DNA from: Rikenellaceae bacterium
Lineage (GTDB): Bacteria; Bacteroidota; Bacteroidia; Bacteroidales; UBA932
Assembly (NCBI GenBank): GCA_003513895.1
Contig: DOSU01000148.1
Span: forward strand, 86,417-96,221
DNA: 9,805 nt
Direction: 5' to 3'
Of this stretch, positions 1 through 9,800 are shown in pieces. Position 1 is the first letter of the stretch. Every line of letters starts with the position of its first letter. The notes beneath the pieces are model-generated. The model was not told the DNA's origin, did no database searches, and saw only the letters and a program-made list of their open reading frames with translations. Both the position numbers and the translations under genes were made by a program.

Positions 1-2
1 TA

Positions 3-827
3 CTGGCGAGCAGGCTGTCATACCACCTGAATTTGAAAGGACCGGCAATGCTTGTAGATACAGCATGTTCATCGTCGCTGGTTGCTGTTCACCTGGCTTG
101 TCAGTCAATAAGGGAAGGAAAAATTGATTCGGCTATCGTAGGGGGAATAAAACTTCATCTGCTTCCCATTGATTCCGGATCTCGTATTGAAATTGATTCA
201 TCCGATTCGCGAGGGCACTGTTTTGACGATTCGGCAAACGGAACAGGCGCAGGAGAAGGGGTTATGGCTATTCTCATAAAGCCACTAGAAAATGCACTAA
301 AGGATAATGATAATGTATATGCGGTCATAAAAGGGAGCGAAATCAATCAGGATGGCTCTTCAATAGGAATCACCGCACCCGACGCCGATGCTCAGGCCGA
401 TGCTATAGAAAAAGCATGGAGCGATGCAGGAGTGGACCCTCTTTCAATAAGTTATATCGAAACTCACGGAACAGCCACCAAGCTGGGAGATCCAATTGAG
501 ATAGATGGTATTACAAAAGCATTTGGAAGATATACTTCCAATAAAAAAATCTGCGCAATAGGAGCTGTTAAAGCAAACATAGGACATCTTGATACTGCAG
601 CCGGCCTGGCTGGTTTGCTTAAGACAGTACTGAGTTTAAAAAACAGGAAGCTAACTCCTCTCACTCACTTTAAAACGTCTAACAGAAACATCAATTTTGA
701 AGAGAGCGCCGCTTATATAAATAAAGACCTTTCTAACTGGGAAGGTAACGGTAACCCTCTAAGGTGCGGTGTAAGTTCATTCGGGCTTAGCGGTACAAAC
801 TGCCATATCGTGCTGGAAGAAGCTCCG
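3..827 (+). other. Ketosynthase (KS) domain, N-terminally cut by window edge
   Basis: This domain performs decarboxylative Claisen condensation of the incoming acyl chain with a malonyl-type extender. The visible part covers residues 1-275. The nucleophile motif DTACSSSLVAVHLA places the active-site Cys at residue 22 (66-68). The first catalytic His is in ETHGTATKLGDP (His155, 465-467) and the second in NIGHLDTAAG (His195, 585-587), so the Cys-His-His triad is intact and the domain is probably condensing rather than a decarboxylating KSQ or a non-elongating KS0. The domain closes with FGLSGTNCHIVLEEAP at 780-827. About 150 residues of a normal 420-430 residue KS are missing because the window begins inside it. 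KS clade, which in trans-AT systems tracks the incoming beta-carbon state, cannot be read by eye. Confidence 0.96.
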
Positions 828-3800
828 CTAAAGATAAACGAGTTTAATAAGCAGATTGGAAAGCATTTATTTGTTGTCTCTTCACGCAGTAAAGCAGGTC
901 TTTTTAAATATGCAGAAGCAATAAAGCAGTCCCTCTCCGCGACACCCGGCATAAACCCGGAGAGTATATGTTATACTCTTGCTTCAGGGAGAGGACATTA
1001 CTCCTGCAGGCTTGCCATAATATTTGAAAGTTCAGAAGAACTTTTAAACAAACTCTCTGCAATAACTGAGACAACTTCTTTTAATACAGAAGGAGTGTAT
1101 TATAACTGCGCAAAACCTGTAGCATCCAATAAAAAGGATCTTGTTCCCGGAGAAATATCCGAAACTGAAATACGGGAGTTGAGCAATGGAATTAATGCCA
1201 AAATAACAGAGAACGTACTTGATAAAGTGATGGTCACTCTGGTGGCAGAAGCTTATTTAAAAGGGGCCAGTATAGATTGGGAGGAATATTTCGGCAATTC
1301 ATTCCCTTCAAAGATTTCTCTGCCGGGATATCCGTTCGAAAAGAACAGATGCTGGCTTAAAGCAATTCCAAAAACAATGACTCTCGCAGTGATAAACACC
1401 CAATACGGGAAAGCATTTGATAATGTATTTCTGAGCAACTGCTTAGTTGATACACCTGCAATAGCCATGTATTCAGTAGCAATTAAAGAAAACAGCTGGT
1501 TGTTTAATGAACACCGGGTCATGTATGTTCCAACTCTTGTTGGAGCGGCATACCTCCAAATGGCCTGCGAAGCAGGCAAAAATCATTTGAACACTTCCAT
1601 GCTTCATTTCTACGACTTCTATATGCTTAATCCCCTTAAAATTATAGAGGGAGAAGAGCCGGAAGTTCTTGCATCAATAAACAAAATAAGTGACAACAGA
1701 CTTGATGTTGAGGTTCACTCAAAGGGAAAAGACAACAATTGGCAGGCCTATTCAAAATTTAAAGTTGGCATAGCAGAGGCAGGTTCGCAAAAAAGCATAG
1801 ACATTGGAAAAATAATTTCACGCACCAAGAATTCGCAGGAGATATTTACGGAAGAAAAAAACCGGAGGGATGAAAATATAGTTGAAGTTAGCGACAAATG
1901 GAATTGCCTGAACAAGATTTACTGGAACGAGGAAGAGTTTCTTGCAGAATTAAGCGTCCCAGATAAAGATGCCCAACTGGCAGAAAAATTTTATTTGTAT
2001 CCTCCTTTGATTGACGCCGCGCTTAGTTGTGCAATCGACGAACCAGGATTCCTTCCATTTTCTTTCGGAAGCATCGACTTAAGAAAAAGAGCAGAGAAAA
2101 AAATATTCAGCTATGTCAAAAGACATTCTAACAACTCTTCTGAAACCAGAATTTTTGACATCACCTTAGCAGATGAAACCGGAGATATTATTGCTGAGTT
2201 CAGGGATTTTACCCTAATGAAAATTTCGCAAAAGGGCAATTATTTCCATGAAATGGTATGGAGAGCCTTTCCTCTGAAAAAAACGACAATCCCTTCCGGC
2301 GTTAAAACCGTTGTATTATACAACTCCGGATGCAATCAAAAGCTTGTTGCCGAAATTGCCTCAGCTGGCGAAGCAACATGTTATGAGGTGATCAAAGATA
2401 ATTTTGAAGAAATATTTCAAAAGTTTAACAATACGATACCGGGCAGAATAATATTCATCCTTCCGGAAATGAATAATGCCGGTTCAAAAGATGAATTTTA
2501 CCCGGATAACGCTTTGAAAGCATCTCTGTACAGTGTGTTTAACTTTGCCAGGTTTCTTACTGCAGGTATAACTTCAAACATTGATATTCTGTTCGTTGGG
2601 CAAAATGTTTGTGAAGTATCAAAGAGAGAATTGCATTTAAATTCTCTATTCAACGCAGTTGCAGGGCTGGGTCAGGTTATTCAGAGAGAAAACCCGAACT
2701 TGAACTGCAGGTTTCTTGATATCGACGAACAAACGATTGCAAAAGAGATAACAGATGAACTTTTATATGGTTTTGACGACTCTTACTATTACCGTGCGTA
2801 TAGAAATTCCGAAAGGTTTATCAGAGAATTCAAATCAATTAAGCATGAAGAAAAAGGGTTAGTTAAAATCTCAATTAAGGAAGGCGGAGTGTATGTTATA
2901 ACGGGAGGAACCGGGGGAATTGGTCTTGAACTGGGACATTTTCTTGCCAGTCAGTCTAAAATAAAACTTGTATTGATAAACCGTTCCGGATTTCTTTCGA
3001 AGGATAAATGGGACGAAACACTCAGGGAGAGGAGAGACGAAAAACTTTGCAGGAAAATTGAAAAACTTCGTGAAATTGAGAAAGAGGCATTGGGAGTTCA
3101 TCTTTTTAAAGCAGATGTTGGGGATTATAAAATATTAAAAGCTTCAATTGAAAAAATCGAAAAGGATCTTGGACGGATATGCGGAGTCATTCATGCAGCA
3201 GGATTACCCGGCGATGGTTTCATATTTGGCAAGAGTATTGAAACATTCATTGATGTAATTAAACCAAAGATTCATGGTGCCATTTATTTAAGCGAATTGC
3301 TTAAAGAAAGAGCCCTTGATTTCTTTGTTATGACATCTGCCCTTACAGCTATTCTTCCTACTTCCGGGCAAAGCGACTATACGGCAGCAAACATTTTTCT
3401 TGATGCATATTCATCGGAACTGAATAAGCTGGGAATAAATGCACTTAGCATTAACCTCACTTCATGGAAAGAGACAGGGATGGCCTACGATTATGGAGTC
3501 ACTGAAGACGGAATATTCAAATCAATATCTACTAAAGATGCTGTTTCTGCTTTTAAAATAATTCTTCAAAAGAAAATCAACTCAGTAATTCTGGGCGAGC
3601 CCGACTTTACTTTTCTGAATCCAACCGAGGGTCTTCCTTTTTATCTGGAAAACTTCGCAGCGATGCCGCAGGAGAAGAAGGTTAAAAAAGCGGACAATCT
3701 AGATGTAACAGAATTGCTTTTACTAAAAGGGAGAGAAGACGGTATCTATTCTGAATACGAAACAGCTATTGCCCAAGTATGGGGAACCGTTCTGGGATAT

Positions 3801-6800
3801 AAGGAAATTGACATTTCCGACAACTATTATGACCTAGGCGGCGACTCAATTCATGCAATCAAGATAAACAGCCTCCTGGAAAACAAGATAATGATCAAGG
3901 TTTCTGTTGGAGATCTGCTAAACCATTTAACTGTAGCCGAACTGGCTAAATTTCTGGAATCAAAAACCGGATTGAATTCAGGGGCATTCAATAAAAACAA
4001 AGAACATGAAAGTTCCAATCTGATTTTGCCAGCACCGCAAAACAGCCATTACCCTGTATCATCGGCGCAACGCAGATTATTTATTCTGGACAGGCTGTCT
4101 AAGGATAAGCTCAATTATCATATTCCTGAAATATGGAACATAACAGGGAAACTTAAAATCAATTCACTGATAGACGCCTTTGGCAAAACAGTTGAACGTC
4201 ACGAGATTTTGAGAACAACGTTTGATCTCATCGGGGACGAACCTGTCCAGATTGTTCACCAAAAGGCCGGGTTTGACATTCCTGTTTTCAAGATGCACGA
4301 ACAGGAGGCCCGCGATCACATCCGTGGATTTATTAAACCATTTGATTTGGCTTCGGCGCCACTTTTCCGGGTCGAAATAATACAGCTCTCCCCGGAAAAC
4401 CATCTTCTATTATTTGATGCACATCATATTATAATTGATGCCTTCTCGATGGAAATACTTAAGAGGGAGATATTCAGTTACTACGAGGGGAGAGAGCCGG
4501 AACAGCTTAGGATACAATACAAAGACTATTCAATATGGCAGAACAATTACATAAACAAGAGAGAGGCAAAGGATAAAAAATCTTACTGGATCGGTCAGTT
4601 TGATGAGGAGATACCTGTAATAAATCTGCCTCTGGACAACCCGCGCAGTGCCGGACAATCATCTGAGGCAGGAGTCTTTTCACTTTGTATTGATGAAACA
4701 CTTACTGCAAGGGTAAAAAAATTGTCGTCCGATAAAGGAGTCTCCTCATTTATGATTCTGCTTGCCGTGTATAATATTGTTATGCACAAGTACACAAACC
4801 AGGACGACATTATTATTGGAGTAACGACAACCGGGCGCGACAACGGAGAGCTTTCGGACCTTATAGGAATGTTTGTCAACAACCTGCCGGTGAGAGCGTT
4901 TCCAAAAGACGACATTACAGTAGCCGAGTTTTTAAAAGAGGTTAAAGAGGCTGTTATAAACGCTTTTGCAAACCAGGACTATCCTTTTGACGAACTTATT
5001 GAAAACCTTAATATAAAAAGAGACCTGAGCCGTTCTCCTCTTTTTGACATTGTATTTTCCTATATGAACTTTGAACTTTCCGAAATAAAAAACGGAGAGA
5101 TCAACATCACGGACTACAGCGCAGAAACGGTTCTCTCTTCGGAATATGATTTGATGCTTTACGGTCTTGAGGCCAAAGAGAAAATATATATTACAATTAA
5201 GTATAAAAAATCGCTCTTCAAAAAAGAGAGTATTGAGAGATTTGCCGGGCATTTTTCAAAAACAGTTGAAATTATCACGGAAAACGCCGGATTAAAGTTG
5301 TGTGACATTGATTTTATTTTACCGGCAGAAATTAAGCTGCTCAATTCATTTAACAGTGCTTTTAAAAAGATCACGGAAAAATCGGATGTCGTTGACCTGA
5401 TAAACGAATCGGCCTGGGAAGATCCGGAAAGAACGGCTGTAATATACAAAGATCAAAACATTAGTTACCGCGAGCTGAACAAAAAAGCAAACAAGCTCGC
5501 AAATTACTTACGTTCACAATGTTCTGTTAAACCCAATGACTTGATTGGCATTATGCTGGAGAGGACAGAATCGATGGTGGTGGCAATGCTTGGAGTAATA
5601 AAAAGCGGCGCGGCATATGTGGGAATAGACACTGCATATCCTCAGCAAAGAATAGATTACATACTTAAAGACAGCAAAGCAAAAATATTACTAACCGAAG
5701 AGGGGGTAATTCAAAAATATTCATTCACCTCCATCCAGGAAACAAAAGTCCTGGACATCAATGACCCTGCTATTTGGCATCAAAAATCAAAAGAGCCGTT
5801 AAAGAACCATTCACTTGAAAACTTAGCATATGTAATATATACTTCAGGAACGACCGGAGAGCCTAAGGGAGTGGCAATTACTCATAAAAACCTCTCGGTA
5901 TTTTTGCATTGGTGTTATTCAGAATTCAGCACAACTTATTATGATGTTGCATATGCTACATCATCATACTGCTTCGATATTTCGGTGTTTGAAATTTTCT
6001 ATTCGCTTGCTGCCGGAAAAACAATACGAGTACTCAAATCGGCTCTTGAAATTCCGGATAATATTGGAAAAGACAGGAATGTGCTCATTCAAACGGTGCC
6101 TTCACTAATGAATGTTATTGTTGATGATTTGGCAGAAAAGGGATTTAATAACATTTTGGCAATAAATCTTGCCGGAGAACAAATTCCTGAATCGCTATTA
6201 GACAAAATAGACTCTGAAAGAATTGCATTCAGAAATTTATACGGACCTTCTGAAGACACAACATATTCCACAATTCACAGATTCACCAACAGTGATGATA
6301 GAGTATTAATTGGCAAACCTATATCGAATACTCAAATTTATATAGCAGACAGTAAAATCAAACTTGTTCCGCTTGGTCATTCCGGGGAAATATGCATTGC
6401 AGGTGACGGGCTTGCCCGGGGTTACTTATACAGGGATGAGATTACAAATGAAAAGTTCATAGCCAATCCTTTTGGAAGCGGCAGGTTATACAGAACAGGA
6501 GATTTGGGAAGATGGACAGAATCCGGCGAAATTGAATTTCTTGGAAGAATGGACAGGCAGGTAAAAATCAGAGGATATCGGATTGAACTTGCAGAAATTG
6601 AATCCAACATCAGGCTCTACCCATCTATATTGAACGCTGTTGCAATAGTACGTGAAAAAGGAGAAGGAAAGGACATTGCAGCATACATCACTGCAAAAGG
6701 GCACGTAGAAATAAAAAACATGAAGGAGTATCTGGGCAAAATAATGCCTTCGTATATGATCCCGGCATTTTTCGTTCAGTTAGAGAAAATTCCTCTCACT

Positions 6801-9800
6801 CCAAACGGAAAGATAGACACAAAAGCTCTGCCAGAGCCCGAACTGGTTAATATTCATGCTCAACAGACCCGCAAAGAGATTCTTAATCCGGCAGAAGAAC
6901 AGCTTGCAAAAATATGGAAGAGTGTATTGGATGTTCGCCAATTGAGCATTAACGACAGTTTCTTCGATTTGGGCGGGCACAGCCTTAAGGCAATAAGACT
7001 TCTATCTCAAATCAACAGAGAGTTTAAGAGTAAATGTCTTTTGTCCGATATATTTGAATATCCAACAATTGCTCAGTTTGCAAAAATTTTATATGATGTG
7101 AATGGTTCGGAGTTAACGGAACCCGAACAGCTTGAAAAAGCTGAATATTATGATGTTTCACATGCTCAGCGGAGGTTGTGGACACTCGGGCGGGTAGAGA
7201 AAAATTCAATTGCATACAATGTTCCTATAGTTTATCATCTGAAATCGTCATTAGACATTAATGCTCTGCAAAATGCCTTTATTTCAATAATCCGCAAACA
7301 CGAGTCTCTAAGAACATTTTTCGTAGAAATAGATGGAGAACCAAAACAATTCATACAGGACAGAGCAGATTTCAATATCGATGTCGTTGAAATTGAAAGT
7401 CACCAGAACCTCATTGCCGATTCAAAGGAAGTAGTTCATAAAGCAATAACGACGCCTTTTGATCTGGCGGAAGCTCCTTTGATCAAAGTCACACTTGTTA
7501 AACACAAAACAAACAACGAATATGTTCTGGTAATAAATGTTCATCACATAGTTATTGATGAGTGGTCCATAAATATACTGGCAAATGAATTGTCGATATT
7601 CTACGACCATTATTCAGTAAAAATAAAAATTATGGATGAGAGCATCCTCGCTCCTTTGGCAGTTCAATATAAGGAATATGCACACTGGCAAAACCGGCAG
7701 CTTGAGGAGAACGGAGCAAGTGTAAACGGACATAAAGAATTCTGGCTCGATAAGTTTAAAGAATCGGTGCAATGCATCAATTTACCTTCGGACTATCCAA
7801 GACCTAAAGTTCAAACCTATGAAGGGAAGACCAAGCAGTTTATACTCCCCGAAAACTTGTCCGAAGGACTAAAAAAACTTAGTTCAGGAAATAATACTAC
7901 TCTGTTTATTACAACATTGGCCTTGTTTAATGTTTTGTTCGTCAAATACACAGGTCAAAACGATATTGTAATAGGAACTCCGATAGCAAACAGGGATAGC
8001 CTTGATTTGAGGAACGAGATAGGCTTTTTCCTGAATACACTTGCATTGCGCAATCGATGCGACAAGACTGAAAACTTCGGTTCATTCCTCAATAAGGTAA
8101 AGAAGAACACGCTTGATTCATTTACGCATCAGATGTATCCGTTTGATTTGCTTGTAGACGAACTGCAGTTACCGAGAGATCTCTCTCATTCGCCGCTGTT
8201 TGACGTGATGCTCATATCTCAGACACCGGCTGAAAGTAAAACAAAATCCGGTTCAGGTTTTAAAACGAGCCCGGTAGAAATTGACTATCCCGTGAGCAAG
8301 TTTGATCTCTCTATCAGTTATATCGAAAGCGACGAAGGCATAAAATATTACTTTGAATATAACACATCTCTCTTTAAAAAAGAGCGAATAGTGAGTATGT
8401 TCGGCCATTTTACGACTTTGGTCGAAAGTGTTCTTTCAAGTGAAGAGAAAACGATTTCTCAATTGAGCATTGTTTCACCTCTGGAAATGAAGTCTCTGAT
8501 GACTTTTTCGACAGGTACCAATAAGATGCCGGAAAACAGATCGATAGTAAGCTTAATCGAAAGCAGGGCAGCAGAATCCAAAGATAAAACTACAGTTGTG
8601 TTTAAAAGGAAAAAACTTACTTATGAAGAGTTAAATGTTAAAGCAAACAGGTTATCCCGTTTACTTGCCGAAAGTAAAGGGATTAAACCCGGCGAGGTTA
8701 TCTGTGTTTTATCGGACAGGTCGGAATGGTCGGTTATTTCAATGCTGGCGATTCTTAAGGCTGGCTGCGTATATACTCCTCTTGATCCAAATTATCCTCA
8801 AAGCAGGATTGAATATATTTTACAGGACAGTGGATGCAAATTAGTGTTTGCTTCAAAAAAACATAAGATTGCCGCATCTTATATCAAATGTGAAGTTATT
8901 TGTTTAGAAGAGATTGAAAAGGATCTTTCCGAATTCAGTTCAGAGAACCTTAATTTAGAAATATCTGCAGCGGGAGATATGCCTGCCTATGTAATTTATA
9001 CTTCAGGTTCAACAGGCGAACCAAAAGGAGTGCTGGGAACTCACAAATGCCTTTTAAACCTTGTCGAATGGCAATCAGAGAAAATTGAAAGCGGGTTAAA
9101 AACACTGCAGTTTGCGCCTCACAACTTCGATGTTTCCATCCAGGAGATATTGTTTTCACTTGCCACATCCGGGACCCTAATAATGATTGAAAATGAGACA
9201 CGCTATAAAATGAGCGTGATTGCAGAAATCATTGAAAAAGAAAGGGTAGAGCTCATTACAATGCCGTATAGTGCATTAACCCTGTTTTTAAGCGAAACGG
9301 AAAACATTAATCAGCTAAAATCTCTAAAGCACATAATCACATCGGGTGAGCAGCCATATTTAAATTCAGACATTTCCGGAACAATAAAAGCTTTGCCGGA
9401 AATTACGTTTCATAACCAGTACGGGCCTTCCGAAACCCATGTCGTAACATCGTATACCCTTACTGGCAAAACAGAAGTTCTGCCTTATAAAATTCCAATT
9501 GGAAGGCCTGTAAACAATACTCAAATATTATTGCTGGACAAAGAGATGAATATTGTTCCGGCAGGAATCCCCGGAGATTTATACATAGGAGGATTCAATG
9601 TGGCAATAGGATACATAAATAGCCCGGAAATGACAAGTGATAGGTTTGTCCGGAGCCCTTTTAATGAGGGGAAATTGTACAAAAGCGGGGATATTGCCAG
9701 GTGGGACAATAACGGTGATCTGGAATTTCTTGGAAGAGAGGATGGTCAAATGAAAGTAAGAGGTTACAGAATTGAGCCCGGCGAAATTGAATCCTGCATG

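Noticed and set aside
828..1361. Possible remnant acyltransferase domain after the KS.
   Set aside because: The segment is too short, has no GHSxG motif, and its readable motifs (YTLASGRGHYSCRLA, ASIDW, LPGYPFEKNRCW) are those of KS-associated linkers.
3618..3746. Possible gene boundary or split between the PKS and NRPS parts.
   Set aside because: The same reading frame continues through the segment without a stop, and the KR and carrier motifs on either side are in frame, so this is an interdomain linker.
4595..4915. Open minus-strand frames of about 60-110 codons, such as this one and 1253-1579.
   Set aside because: They lie wholly opposite strongly conserved synthase motifs and their translations show no recognisable domain; they are shadows of the plus-strand gene.
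7098..7145. Possible epimerisation domain or extra domain between PCP2 and C2.
   Set aside because: Only about 16 codons separate the carrier from the condensation domain, far too few for any catalytic domain.
8370..8384. Perfect 6-bp inverted repeat CTCTTT-AAA-AAAGAG, and a similar 5-bp one at 5214-5228, resembling small hairpins.
   Set aside because: Both lie inside coding sequence for a conserved SLFKKE segment at equivalent places in the two condensation domains, and neither is followed by a T-run; codon choice for Leu-Phe-Lys explains them.
8635..8844. A short plus-strand open frame of 69 codons overlapping the start of A2.
   Set aside because: It is out of frame with and fully inside the adenylation core motifs, and its translation shows no recognisable domain.
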